Positions 36,588-44,807 of a stretch of DNA of 64,000 bases are shown here, piece by piece. Numbering within the stretch: the stretch's first letter is position 1; each line of letters starts with the position of its first letter. The position numbers and the translations under genes are program-made. The notes beneath the pieces were generated by a model. It was not told the DNA's origin. It did not search any database and worked only from the letters and a program-made list of their open reading frames with translations. The DNA comes from Anoxybacillus tepidamans PS2 (GTDB lineage Bacteria > Bacillota > Bacilli > Bacillales > Anoxybacillaceae), in the NCBI RefSeq assembly GCF_000620165.1, contig NZ_JHVN01000015.1, positions 1 to 64,000 of the forward strand. The letters are read 5' to 3'.

Positions 36588-36704
36588 AACTCTCCCCTCA
36601 CATTAAAAGAAATATAATTTGATTTTTTTTATATTTCTGATAATATATTAGTAAATATATACATTAATGTCAATATGAAATAAAGGAGGTTTTATTTATA
36701 TTTT
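36588..36704. promoter_or_regulatory. Divergent promoter region of the peptide island
   Basis: About 115 AT-rich bases between the divergent thioredoxin-like and ABC exporter genes. It holds AAAGGAGG (36682-36689) fifteen bases before the exporter ATG. Individual -10/-35 boxes cannot be chosen with confidence in such AT-rich DNA. Confidence 0.4.
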
Positions 36705-38474
36705 ATGACATTAAATTATATATTTAATGCTTATTGGTATAAATGTAGATTTAACCTAATAATATTGATTTTATTGAATTTTATTAATTCTATGATTCCT
36801 ATAGTTAGCATTTATCTATTTCAAAAGCTTATAAGTGAAATTATGACCTTTATACAAAATCCTAATTCAGCAAGAGCGTTAATGGTTATTTTTAGTTTGC
36901 AAATTATAAGCAATATAATCCCTTTTGTCTTCAATCACCTTCTAAACATTAATAATCAGATTATTGAAAATAAAATATCTCTTGAAACGACTTCATTGAT
37001 TCTAAAGAAAGTAAAGAACTTAGATTATCTCAATTTTGAAAGCCCTTCCTTTTACGATAGTTTTCAAAGAGTTTCAAGTAACACAAACAATATCGTTGAA
37101 TCAGTAAATCACTTAATACTTCTTATTAGTCATATAATCAGCGCTATATCAGTATTAGCATACTTGCTAACTATTAACTGGATAATTGTTTTTATAATTG
37201 CTTTGGGTGTTATACCTTATACTTTGATGTCTATAAAATTTAACGAAAAAAACTTTAATTTGATTAATCGGCTCATGCCGATAACTAGAAAAGAACAGTA
37301 TTTTGTAAATTTGTTGATTAATCGAGGCACTTTAAAAGAGATTATGCTGTTTAATGCTTTTGATTTTTTAAAAAGTAAATGGAAAAAAGAGTTTTTAGTA
37401 CTATCAGAAAAGAAACTGAATTTTATAAAAAACAAATCTAAAATGCTGTTTTCTACAGAACTAATAATTTTATTAACCTTTAGTCTAGCTGGTTTGGTGA
37501 TTATTTCTGATTTTAAAAATTCAAACATGGCAGCAGATTTAGTTGCTGCTATCCAATCTATACAACTTTTTCAGACAAGTTTAAATAACATTGCCAAAAG
37601 TTATTCTGATTTTAAAGGGACTTTAATTTTTATTGAGGACTATATGAATTTTATACGTATAAATAATCTGGCAAATAGTAGAGAATTAACAAAGATAGAA
37701 AAGCTATATAGTTTGGAAATAAGAAATCTTTATTTCAAGTATCCAAATAATCATTTAGAAACATTAAAAGGAATAAGTTTTAAGATTAATAATGGCAAGA
37801 AAATAGCTATAGTAGGCGATAACGGAAGTGGTAAAACAACACTTATAAAGTGCATAACAGGATTATATTTAAATGAAAATTTACCTATTTTTATAAATGG
37901 AATTCCGATTAAAGACATAGATATCGAGAGTTTGCGAGAACGAATGTCTGTTTTATTCCAAGATTTTATATCCTATGAATTAACAGTAAGGGAAAATATC
38001 GGTATAAGTAGAATTGGTGATATGGATGACAATACTAAACTTCAAAACGTAGCTAAAAAAGTTAATTTATTAGAGGTAATTAATGGATTAAATAATCAGT
38101 TTGACTCTCTACTTGGTAGGTACTTTGAAGGTGGAAACGAACTGTCGGGGGGACAATGGCAAAAAATAGCTCTAGGTAGAGCTCTATTTCGAGAAAGTGA
38201 CTTAATAATTTTAGATGAACCTACAGCAGCTCTTGACCCTATATCGGAAAAAGAAATTTTGGAAGAAATATTAAATGAATGTGAAAAGTCTATCATTATA
38301 GTTACTCACAGGTTAGGGATTGCCAGCCTAGCGGACGAAATTTTAGTTATGAAAAATGGACAAGTTGTCGAAAGAGGTACTCACGATGAACTTCTTTCTA
38401 TTAACGGGGAATATAAAAAAATGTACGATTCTCAAGCACATTGGTATAGCTTCCAGAGAGGAGTGCTAAGATGA
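36705..38474 (+). CDS. ABC exporter (fused membrane and ATPase domains)
   Basis: A 589-residue half-transporter: six hydrophobic segments (about 15-330) followed by an ATP-binding domain with Walker A GDNGSGKTT (about 371-379), signature LSGGQWQ (about 480), Walker B LIILDEPTAA and H-loop THRLG. No N-terminal C39 peptidase domain, so it would not cleave a double-glycine leader. The RBS is rather far from ATG (15 bases). It starts an operon with MauE-like and TlpA-like genes and likely exports the small peptide. Confidence 0.82.
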   Translation: MTLNYIFNAYWYKCRFNLIILILLNFINSMIPIVSIYLFQKLISEIMTFIQNPNSARALMVIFSLQIISNIIPFVFNHLLNINNQIIENKISLETTSLILKKVKNLDYLNFESPSFYDSFQRVSSNTNNIVESVNHLILLISHIISAISVLAYLLTINWIIVFIIALGVIPYTLMSIKFNEKNFNLINRLMPITRKEQYFVNLLINRGTLKEIMLFNAFDFLKSKWKKEFLVLSEKKLNFIKNKSKMLFSTELIILLTFSLAGLVIISDFKNSNMAADLVAAIQSIQLFQTSLNNIAKSYSDFKGTLIFIEDYMNFIRINNLANSRELTKIEKLYSLEIRNLYFKYPNNHLETLKGISFKINNGKKIAIVGDNGSGKTTLIKCITGLYLNENLPIFINGIPIKDIDIESLRERMSVLFQDFISYELTVRENIGISRIGDMDDNTKLQNVAKKVNLLEVINGLNNQFDSLLGRYFEGGNELSGGQWQKIALGRALFRESDLIILDEPTAALDPISEKEILEEILNECEKSIIIVTHRLGIASLADEILVMKNGQVVERGTHDELLSINGEYKKMYDSQAHWYSFQRGVLR

Positions 38475-39016
38475 ATTTTAATGACTCTATGTTTGCGGAT
38501 TTTTTATTAACCTTGATCCTATTAGTTTTTTTATATTCCTTAATAAGTAAGATTATTCATAAAAGTAAGTACAAACATATATTGAGGAATTATGGTATTA
38601 AAAATAATAACCTGATAAAAATTGTCTACTTTTTTATAGTGTTAAGTGAGGGGTTCATTACGATCTCATTATTTTTGTCAGGCGTCACTATTTATAGTTT
38701 GGTAACTATATCTTTGCTACTCACTATCTTTTCAGTATTTGTATTGATTAACCTTTTTAAGGGGAACAAAAACTTTTCGTGTGGATGTGGTGGGATTTTA
38801 GAAAATGAAAGACTCTCTTACTGGATGGTGCTAAGAAATGTAGTAATTATTTTGATTGCTTTAATTTTCTTTAAAACTAAACACTCCGTTAACTACCTTA
38901 CAGTTCAAAATTTGGTATTATTTTTCATTGGAAATATATTTTTAATATATATTCAAATTTTAAAAGAACTAAAAAAAATAAATGAAATCATGCGTTTTAT
39001 TTTTAAGTATATATAG
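38471..39016 (+). CDS. MauE/DoxX-type redox-associated membrane protein
   Basis: A 181-residue membrane protein with four to five hydrophobic segments. The central motif FSCGCGG (C104, C106) is the MauE signature; MauE and MauD are required for forming the many disulfides of the methylamine dehydrogenase small subunit. Overlaps the exporter stop (ATGA). With two thioredoxin-like proteins it would form a membrane disulfide-forming or disulfide-shuffling chain. No other mau gene is present. Confidence 0.78.
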   Translation: MNFNDSMFADFLLTLILLVFLYSLISKIIHKSKYKHILRNYGIKNNNLIKIVYFFIVLSEGFITISLFLSGVTIYSLVTISLLLTIFSVFVLINLFKGNKNFSCGCGGILENERLSYWMVLRNVVIILIALIFFKTKHSVNYLTVQNLVLFFIGNIFLIYIQILKELKKINEIMRFIFKYI

Positions 39017-39031
39017 AAAGGATGGTTATTT

Positions 39032-39580
39032 ATGCTCTCAAATACTCTGCTTTTTTTAGTGCTATTGTTATTGCTTTTTCAATCATATATAATTTATTCT
39101 ATTATTAAACTTGTGAGAACTTTCTTAGCTGAAATTAGAGCAGTAAAAGGAATTCAATTTGGAAGCCTACAGAATGGGGATAAGGCGCCACTCTTTAGAA
39201 CTTTAGATTATAGGGGTAGAAAAATTATCTTAAAAGAAATATTAAAGCAAAAAAAAGCCTTATTATTATTTATTAGTAGTACATGCCCAACATGTAAAAG
39301 GGTGTTGAAAGAGTTAAACACCATTGGAAATCAAAGTAGCTTTAGAATCCTGTTAATAAACAATGATGAAAGTAATAATGATGAATATATTTTAGAAAAC
39401 ATTAATGAATCAATACTATATATTAAAGCCCCATATCTTTTCAATACATATAAAATTAATATTACACCTTATTTATATTTGATAAATCAATCAGAAGAAA
39501 TTGAGATTAGTATGGAAATTAAGAATGTCAAGGAGTTACGTCCTATCCTAATTAATGAAAATTTCAAAGCAACTATATAA
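39032..39580 (+). CDS. Membrane-anchored TlpA/MauD-like thioredoxin protein (CPTC)
   Basis: A 182-residue protein with an N-terminal anchor (about 4-26), the redoxin start GDKAPLFRTLDYRG, the active pair CPTC (85-88, context FISSTCPTCKRV) and a cis-proline segment ITPYLYLINQ. It resembles MauD, which works with MauE. GAAAGGA precedes the ATG. Last gene of the exporter-MauE operon; a terminator hairpin follows. Low GC as for its neighbours. Confidence 0.78.
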   Translation: MLSNTLLFLVLLLLLFQSYIIYSIIKLVRTFLAEIRAVKGIQFGSLQNGDKAPLFRTLDYRGRKIILKEILKQKKALLLFISSTCPTCKRVLKELNTIGNQSSFRILLINNDESNNDEYILENINESILYIKAPYLFNTYKINITPYLYLINQSEEIEISMEIKNVKELRPILINENFKATI

Positions 39581-39598
39581 AAGTCAAAAATATTAATC

Positions 39599-39631
39599 GG
39601 TAAACCAAAATGGTTTTATTTACTTTTTTTG
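39599..39631 (+). terminator. Terminator of the peptide-island operon
   Basis: GTAAACCA / TGGTTTTATTTAC hairpin followed by a T-run. Confidence 0.65.
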
Positions 39632-39640
39632 TTATATATT

Positions 39641-39701
39641 AGTAAAGGGGCAAAAGTCTCTACAAATGGGAAGTCTCTGCTTCCCTATTGCCTCCTTTAC
39701 T
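39641..39701. other. Unassigned structured element
   Basis: AGTAAAGGGGCAA (39641-39653) pairs with TTGCC-TCCTTTACT (39687-39701); inside is a GGGAAG / CTTCCC hairpin and the heptamer AGTCTCT appears twice (39655-39661, 39671-39677). It lies between the peptide operon and the guanidine riboswitch. I know no family for it. Confidence 0.45.
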
Positions 39702-39797
39702 TATTTTGTAGTATACTTACTTGAACATAGAGGTATACAGCTTCTGTCTCGTTTTTTGGTTTTCACAGAAAATGTTTGCGCTATGGCATAGAAGATC

Positions 39798-39948
39798 TAG
39801 CTATATTGAAAGTTTTCTAGGGTTCCGTGGTTAATAGAAAAACCAGTCTGCGACCGAGAGAAAACGCACAGCCGCGTCTGTGTACACGGAGGGACAAAAG
39901 CCCGGGAGGAATATCATGACGATATTTCTGTCGCGGCTTTTTTATTTT
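39798..39948 (+). ncRNA. Guanidine-I (ykkC) riboswitch with terminator
   Basis: The conserved ykkC/guanidine-I cores are present: CTAGGGTTCCG (39819-39829), CCGAGAGAAAAC (39854-39865), and ACGGAGGGACAAAAGCCCGGGAG (39886-39908; split here only for identification). The 3' part can instead form a terminator with GGCTTTTTT (39937-39945). Guanidinium binding would favour read-through into the Gdx exporter gene 27 bases on. Confidence 0.92.
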
Positions 39949-39974
39949 GTATTGAGTGGGAGGAGTGAAGATAT

Positions 39975-40295
39975 ATGTCGTGGGTTTATTTAATGATCGC
40001 TGGCATTTTCGAAGTCGTATGGGCCATTTCGTTAAAATATGCAAACGGATTTACAAAGCTTGTCCCATCTCTTATCACGTTAAGCGGGATGGGGGTGAGC
40101 TTCTATTTCTTGGCGCTGGCGACGAAAACGCTGCCGATCGGAACAGCGTATGCGGTGTGGACGGGCATTGGCGCGGCAGGGGCGGTTATCATGGGCATGA
40201 TTGTGTTCCATGAACCTGTCAACGCGCCTAGGCTCATTTTTTTGTTAATGATTCTTATCGGCCTAGTCGGGTTAAAGTTAACATCAGGACATTAA
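39975..40295 (+). CDS. gdx: SMR-family guanidinium exporter Gdx (SugE)
   Basis: A 106-residue, four-helix small multidrug resistance protein. It starts MSWVYLMIAGIFEVVWAI with the essential membrane glutamate (E13) and has the Gdx-type WTGIGAAGA segment. Under a guanidine-I riboswitch it is best read as a guanidinium/proton antiporter rather than a broad multidrug pump. Only one SMR gene is present, so a homodimer is expected. GGGAGGAG precedes the ATG. Confidence 0.92.
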   Translation: MSWVYLMIAGIFEVVWAISLKYANGFTKLVPSLITLSGMGVSFYFLALATKTLPIGTAYAVWTGIGAAGAVIMGMIVFHEPVNAPRLIFLLMILIGLVGLKLTSGH

Positions 40296-40321
40296 AAAGG
40301 CAGGGGAATTCCCTGCTTTTA
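40294..40321. terminator. Bidirectional terminator
   Basis: AAAAAGGCAGGG / CCCTGCTTTT hairpin between the convergent gdx and anti-sigma genes. Confidence 0.85.
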
Positions 40322-41848
40322 CTGCACAATGTTTATTTTCCAGTCAGCATCTTTATATAAAACGGTTGCTGATTTAATAGTCAAAGTCAGTGAAGATGGA
40401 GCTTTATCCATTCCTTCTATTTCTAGCCTGCTTTTGATGTGGTACATCATCGTGTCAGGATTGTAGCGGGCGTCGGTGACAAGCAACGGGTCTTTCGTAT
40501 GGAGGATGTACTGTTTTTGCTGACTGTCGCTTACTCCTAAATCAATCGTTTCGGCTGTTGTTTCTTCCATGTCGAGCACACCGACTCGTTCACCCTTTTG
40601 ATTTTTCTCCCATTTGAAATTACGGATCGTTATATTATTGTCTTTATAGGAAAGTGAAACAGGATGTTTTTTTAATTTGGCAAGATCAATTGTCACCGCT
40701 TTGTTTGGAAATTCGATTCTTTTAATGCCGCGAAATGCAAATGTCAGTTTTTCTCCCTTCGACAAAGGAAGGAATGAATAGTTCCATTGAATCGGTGTTG
40801 TTGTGCGCGGATCGTACGAATTTGTTTCGATGAAAAGCGGTCGCTTCGGATCATTAGCGCTTGATGATTCGGTGGTCGCGACGACGTTCCCTTTGCTGTC
40901 AAGGATGTCGAACACAGGGCGATAGAAGTACGATCCGTTGCCATCTGAGTATTCACGCTGCATTTTGTTTCGCTGCATGCCAGTTTCGGTCCATTTCGTT
41001 TCAATGTGGACGGCCGTTAAAGTAGGAGAATGCACGATATTTTGCAGCGTAATAGAAATCCCGTCCTTGGTCGTGTATCGTTGATGAATCGGCACATTTT
41101 TTGTGGCGGTGGCGCTTTTTTCAATGTGAATCGGTACCTTCAAATTCCATTTTCCTTGCACAATCCCAATTTTATTCAGACGAATATTGGCAAAAAGTTG
41201 CTTCGCATTCTTGTCGGCATCAAGAAGAAACATTAAATCGGCATAATGTTCGTGTGGAAAGACGCTTTGAATGTATTGGGTTACATCCTTCCCTTCCTTT
41301 GTCATATAGTTGATGCTTCGCGATACGATGTTTCCGTCTTCATCTGTAATGTAAAACGTGTTGAAGTCTTTAACAAAATACTCAGTTCTCCCGAGTAGCT
41401 GCTGTTCGCTATTAAACAAAATCGTCGGGTCGATATATCCGCCGTTTTCTTTTTCAAGGCTATATGTCAAAATGAGACGGTTCGCATCCGCCATAACCTC
41501 TTTAACTTTTAGTGTAATGCCCTGGTCTGTGACCGCTGCGTTTGTTTTTTCGGAAAACCCTTGTTTCGCTGCGGCTTGTAGTCCGTTGTCAAGTTCAGGA
41601 CGTGTGAAGAACGATTGAATATACGCCGCAAAGGTAGGAGAAATGTATGTACCTGCGGAAACGCCAACAGCCAACGTTACTGCGGCTGCGGTTGTCCATT
41701 GCCGCCATTTCGACCGGTTTGACAAGCAGGAGGGTTTCTCTTCCATCTTGTAAGGTAGTTCCTTGGCAAACGAAAAGATGCTTTCGGGAACTTTAATATG
41801 ATCGAGTGATGTTTTCACTTCTTGTTTAAACAAATCGTCATGTTTCAT
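40319..41848 (-). CDS. Anti-sigma factor-like membrane protein (DUF4179)
   Basis: A 509-residue protein with a soluble N-terminus of about 50 residues, a single transmembrane segment (about 52-70) and a large extracellular part with the DUF4179 domain (about 45-130) followed by beta-rich domains. ATG overlaps the sigma gene stop by four bases. In such pairs the N-terminal cytosolic part binds and inhibits the ECF sigma factor. No zinc-binding HxxxCxxC motif is seen. The signal is unknown. Confidence 0.8.
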   Translation of the reverse strand: MKHDDLFKQEVKTSLDHIKVPESIFSFAKELPYKMEEKPSCLSNRSKWRQWTTAAAVTLAVGVSAGTYISPTFAAYIQSFFTRPELDNGLQAAAKQGFSEKTNAAVTDQGITLKVKEVMADANRLILTYSLEKENGGYIDPTILFNSEQQLLGRTEYFVKDFNTFYITDEDGNIVSRSINYMTKEGKDVTQYIQSVFPHEHYADLMFLLDADKNAKQLFANIRLNKIGIVQGKWNLKVPIHIEKSATATKNVPIHQRYTTKDGISITLQNIVHSPTLTAVHIETKWTETGMQRNKMQREYSDGNGSYFYRPVFDILDSKGNVVATTESSSANDPKRPLFIETNSYDPRTTTPIQWNYSFLPLSKGEKLTFAFRGIKRIEFPNKAVTIDLAKLKKHPVSLSYKDNNITIRNFKWEKNQKGERVGVLDMEETTAETIDLGVSDSQQKQYILHTKDPLLVTDARYNPDTMMYHIKSRLEIEGMDKAPSSLTLTIKSATVLYKDADWKINIVQ

Positions 41849-42405
41849 CGCAATTCCTCCTTCTGTTCTTTTTGATAATATTGATAAAGCAGGCTGCGCG
41901 CTTGAAACAGGCGCGATTTGACCGTTCCTTCTTTGATATTGAGAAGTTCAGCAATTTCACTAATTTTTAGATCGAAATAATAGTGGAGGACGATCACCAT
42001 GCGATATTTCATATCGAGCTTTAGAATACAGGTCGCTAAGTCATTTTCGCCTTCTTTATGAATTAATTCATCAATGGGCAAGTCGCGGCGGTCAGGCAAA
42101 AAAGCCAGAACACCTGTAATATCCGCGTGATGTTTTTCTTTTCCGTTTTTTCTGGCAAGATCAATAGCCCGGTGAACAACCAGCCGATGAAACCATGCGG
42201 CAAAATGGCGAATCTCTCTGTTTTCTTTGATGGAATGATACGTTTCCAACAAACTGTTCTGCACAGCGTCTTCCGCGTCGTAGTGAGAGCGCAAAATAGC
42301 AAAGGCTATACGATATGCTTTTTCTAAATAGGGAGAAACGAGCTCGTAAAACGCCTCTTTTGAGCCGTTCCTGCATTTAAGTAAAAGTTCATCATCATTG
42401 TTCAT
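41845..42405 (-). CDS. ECF RNA polymerase sigma factor
   Basis: A 186-residue ECF sigma factor. Region 2 (YLEKAYRIAFAILRSHYDAEDAVQNSLLETYHSI) and region 4 (KYRMVIVLHYYFDLKISEIAELLNIKEGTVKSRLFQAR) are complete. It is coupled to the DUF4179 anti-sigma gene. The pair is likely autoregulated from an upstream promoter (42410-42470), but no ECF-type promoter could be defined with confidence. Confidence 0.9.
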   Translation of the reverse strand: MNNDDELLLKCRNGSKEAFYELVSPYLEKAYRIAFAILRSHYDAEDAVQNSLLETYHSIKENREIRHFAAWFHRLVVHRAIDLARKNGKEKHHADITGVLAFLPDRRDLPIDELIHKEGENDLATCILKLDMKYRMVIVLHYYFDLKISEIAELLNIKEGTVKSRLFQARSLLYQYYQKEQKEELR

Positions 42406-42486
42406 ATAATCATCCTTTCCTTTCTAAAAATGGTATCTATTATATAGGCGAGAAATAAGAAAAGAAGGTTCAGTTTTTGCATAAAA

Positions 42487-42519
42487 ATAGGCCGCCGTCC
42501 GTGTCGGCGGCAACCTATT
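42487..42519 (-). terminator. Terminator of the EamA gene
   Basis: GCCGCCG / CGGCGGC stem (42491-42511) followed on the minus strand by CTATTTTTAT. Confidence 0.75.
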
Positions 42520-42535
42520 CATATTTGCTATATTG

Positions 42536-43435
42536 TTATCTCGCGCGCAATCGCCGCAGTGTTTGATTTGGCGTTTCCATTTTGACATCCGATAACAGGA
42601 AAATGCTGCTTAAAATAATGATTAATCCGACGATCATGCCGAAAGTAATTTTTTCATGTAAAAATATCATTCCCCATATGACACCGAATCCAGGAACGAG
42701 AAATGTAACGCTCAACGTTTTTGTCGGTCCGACGCTAGCGAGAAGATAGAAATAAAACAAGTAGGCGATGGCGGTGCAGAAAACGGCCAGTGCTATTACA
42801 GAGAACACGACTATTGGCGATATCGCTTTTATTGAAGTGTGGCTGGCCGCGAAAGGAAGCAATACAAGCGCCGCGCCTAGCTGTTGCCCAATAGCTAATG
42901 ATAGCGAGGAGACGCCGACAAATGCTTTTTTAGCGTAAACGCCCGCACATCCATACGCTAATGCCGCTAAAATTGAGAATAATGCGGAAAGGATGGTTTC
43001 TAAGGAAAAAGGAAGCGGGCTCCACCCGACTAAAATTGATACTCCGAATGTTCCCATGAAGATCGCAATCCATTTTTTTAGTGTTAGTGGCTCTTGCAAA
43101 AAAACAAGCGAAGCGAGAGCGGTAAATAAAGGTGTTGTGGAATTTAAAATCGCTGCCATTGAGGCGCTAATATGCAAAGTAGCCGTAGCAATCAAGGTGA
43201 ACGGAAGTGCCGCATTGAGCGCACCGATAACGAGAAATTCCTTCCAGTATTTCCTTATATCCACCGTCTTTTTGAACAGCCAAGCATATAATAGCAAAAC
43301 GATACCAGCTATAAGTACACGCAGTTCTATAGTAAGCACAGGTCCGATCGCTGGGGCGGCGATGCGCATAAACAAAAAGGAAGCGCCCCAAAGAGCGGCA
43401 AGAAAAAATAGAGCGGCTAATTGTTTCGTATTCAT
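42536..43435 (-). CDS. EamA/DMT-family transporter
   Basis: A 299-residue membrane protein with ten predicted helices in two EamA repeats (ALWGASFLFMRIA at the start; AYGCAGVYAKKAFV opening the second). It belongs to the drug/metabolite transporter superfamily, probably an exporter of amino acids or metabolites; the substrate is not predictable. GGAGAGAA precedes the ATG. Divergent to the Mn riboswitch region. Confidence 0.83.
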   Translation of the reverse strand: MNTKQLAALFFLAALWGASFLFMRIAAPAIGPVLTIELRVLIAGIVLLLYAWLFKKTVDIRKYWKEFLVIGALNAALPFTLIATATLHISASMAAILNSTTPLFTALASLVFLQEPLTLKKWIAIFMGTFGVSILVGWSPLPFSLETILSALFSILAALAYGCAGVYAKKAFVGVSSLSLAIGQQLGAALVLLPFAASHTSIKAISPIVVFSVIALAVFCTAIAYLFYFYLLASVGPTKTLSVTFLVPGFGVIWGMIFLHEKITFGMIVGLIIILSSIFLLSDVKMETPNQTLRRLRAR

Positions 43436-43638
43436 TTACATTCTCTCCTAATACAAACCAGTCTTTTTTTGGATTATAACATAACTTTGGCAAGGATTTT
43501 TATAAAATAATCTTGAAAGTTTCTGATTATATAAATGACGGGTAAAACAAATTGTGAAATGAAATATAGTGCAACGGATCTTGACAGCAAGAAAAAGATC
43601 GAATATCATAAAATTGTAATTATATATGGAAATGTGTG

Positions 43639-43755
43639 TAAAAGGGGAGTAGCTTTTACAGCAAAGTCGTCAGTTCAGGGTTGTACGCCCTCGGCTTTGT
43701 TGGCAACAATGACGTTGTTAGCAAGACCTTTGCCAATATGGTAAAGGTCTTTTTG
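43639..43755 (+). ncRNA. yybP-ykoY manganese riboswitch
   Basis: AAAGGGGAGTAGC (43641-43653), CAGTTCA, CGGCTTTGTTGGCA and CAATGACGTTGTTAGCAAGACC (parts within 43668-43728) are conserved parts of the yybP-ykoY Mn2+ riboswitch. The 3' end runs directly into a terminator (43724-43755). It precedes ykvA-like and TerC genes; TerC homologues (YkoY, MeeF/MeeY) act in Mn2+ export or metalation and are classic members of this regulon. Confidence 0.93.
43724..43755 (+). terminator. Terminator 1 of the Mn riboswitch
   Basis: AGACCTTTGCC, loop, GGTAAAGGTCT, then TTTTTG; the left arm is shared with the aptamer's end, as expected for metal-controlled termination. Confidence 0.8.
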
Positions 43756-43760
43756 TATGC

Positions 43761-43793
43761 AAGGCCTTTACCAAAACGGTAAAGGTCTTTTTT
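43761..43793 (+). terminator. Terminator 2, tandem to the first
   Basis: AGGCCTTTACC, loop CAAAAC, GGTAAAGGTCT, then TTTTTTA. Almost a copy of terminator 1; right arms are identical. 43 bases before the ykvA-like ribosome site. Confidence 0.8.
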
Positions 43794-43817
43794 ATTACTG
43801 CGGAAAGGAGGGAGACG

Positions 43818-44090
43818 ATGGGGAAGGTATGGAAGCAGGCGAGACTGCTTTTGAAAATTCGTCGTTTAATCCCGTTTATCATTGAGTTTTTTCGTTCGCA
43901 TGAAGTGGCATTTTTTCAAAAAGCAATATATATGCTCGGCATCATTGGATATTTTCTTTTTCCGTTTGATCTCGTTCCCGACTGGATTGGGATTTTTGGT
44001 CTAGCCGATGATATTACAATATTGATGCTGATTTTGCAAAAAATGATAAAGGATGCACCGGATCATTTAAAACAGAAGTATGGAATGTAA
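43818..44090 (+). CDS. YkvA-like DUF1232 membrane protein
   Basis: A 90-residue protein with the DUF1232 core: KAIYMLGIIGYFLFPFDLVPDWIGIFGLADDITIL, including the PxDLVPDxIP-like motif, and a single hydrophobic hairpin. GGAAAGGAGGG precedes the ATG. It is the first gene of the Mn riboswitch transcript, 15 bases before terC, so a link to metal homeostasis is suggested; its function is unknown. Confidence 0.85.
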   Translation: MGKVWKQARLLLKIRRLIPFIIEFFRSHEVAFFQKAIYMLGIIGYFLFPFDLVPDWIGIFGLADDITILMLILQKMIKDAPDHLKQKYGM

Positions 44091-44105
44091 GGAGGAATTT
44101 TGTAG

Positions 44106-44792
44106 ATGGAACTGTTTACATTGGATTTTTGGTCGGCACTTTTATCGATTGTTATTATTGACTTGGTGCTAGCGGGAGATAACGCGATTGTGATTGGGCT
44201 GGCGGCGCGGAATTTGCCGAAGCATCAGCAAAAGCAAACGATTATATGGGGAACGGTCGGAGCAATTGTTATTCGCATTTTAGCGACGCTAGCGGTTGTA
44301 TGGCTGTTAAAAATTCCGGGACTTCTCCTTGTCGGCGGCATTTTGCTTATTTGGATCGCTTATAAGTTGCTCGTTGAAGAAAAAGGTCATGAAGTGGAAG
44401 CAGGAAAAAGTATGTGGGAAGCGATTCGCACGATTATTATTGCCGATGCGCTCATGGGATTGGACAACGTTTTAGCCGTTGCTGGGGCTGCCCATGGAAG
44501 CTTTTTATTGGTTGTTTTAGGATTGCTTATTTCCGTTCCGGTTGTCGTATGGGGAAGCACGTTGATTTTAAAATGGGTGGAACGGTTCCCAATCATTATT
44601 ACAATTGGTGCAGGAGTGCTTGCGTGGACAGCTGGGAAAATGATTGTGGATGAACCGTTGATCAAAGGGTATTTTGCTAATCCAATCGTAAAGTACGGAT
44701 TTGAGATTCTTATCGTCGCAGGCGTCATCCTTGCTGGAACACTAAAAAAGTCCAAAGAACATAAAGGGGAAGCAAAAGCCGCCAACGGGTGA
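44106..44792 (+). CDS. TerC-family membrane protein (YkoY/MeeF-like)
   Basis: A 228-residue TerC protein with seven hydrophobic segments. IIDLVLAGDNAIVIGLAARNLP and ADALMGLDNVLAVAGAAHG are the two acidic metal-binding motifs (AGDNA and LDNVLA). Bacillus homologues MeeF and MeeY load secreted proteins with Mn2+. The Mn riboswitch upstream supports this role. AAGGAGGAAT precedes the ATG. Confidence 0.9.
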   Translation: MELFTLDFWSALLSIVIIDLVLAGDNAIVIGLAARNLPKHQQKQTIIWGTVGAIVIRILATLAVVWLLKIPGLLLVGGILLIWIAYKLLVEEKGHEVEAGKSMWEAIRTIIIADALMGLDNVLAVAGAAHGSFLLVVLGLLISVPVVVWGSTLILKWVERFPIIITIGAGVLAWTAGKMIVDEPLIKGYFANPIVKYGFEILIVAGVILAGTLKKSKEHKGEAKAANG

Positions 44793-44806
44793 TTGGCGGC
44801 TTTTGC
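44772..44806. terminator. Bidirectional terminator
   Basis: GCAAAAGCCGCCAA / TTGGCGGCTTTTGC, between terC and the convergent nrdB. Confidence 0.85.
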
Positions 44807-44807
44807 G

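Noticed and set aside
39817-40044. 75-codon minus-strand frame across the guanidine riboswitch
   Set aside because: It runs through the structured RNA and the gdx start; no RBS, explained by the riboswitch.
43535-43744. 69-codon frame before ykvA
   Set aside because: It overlaps the Mn riboswitch and its terminator; no ribosome site.
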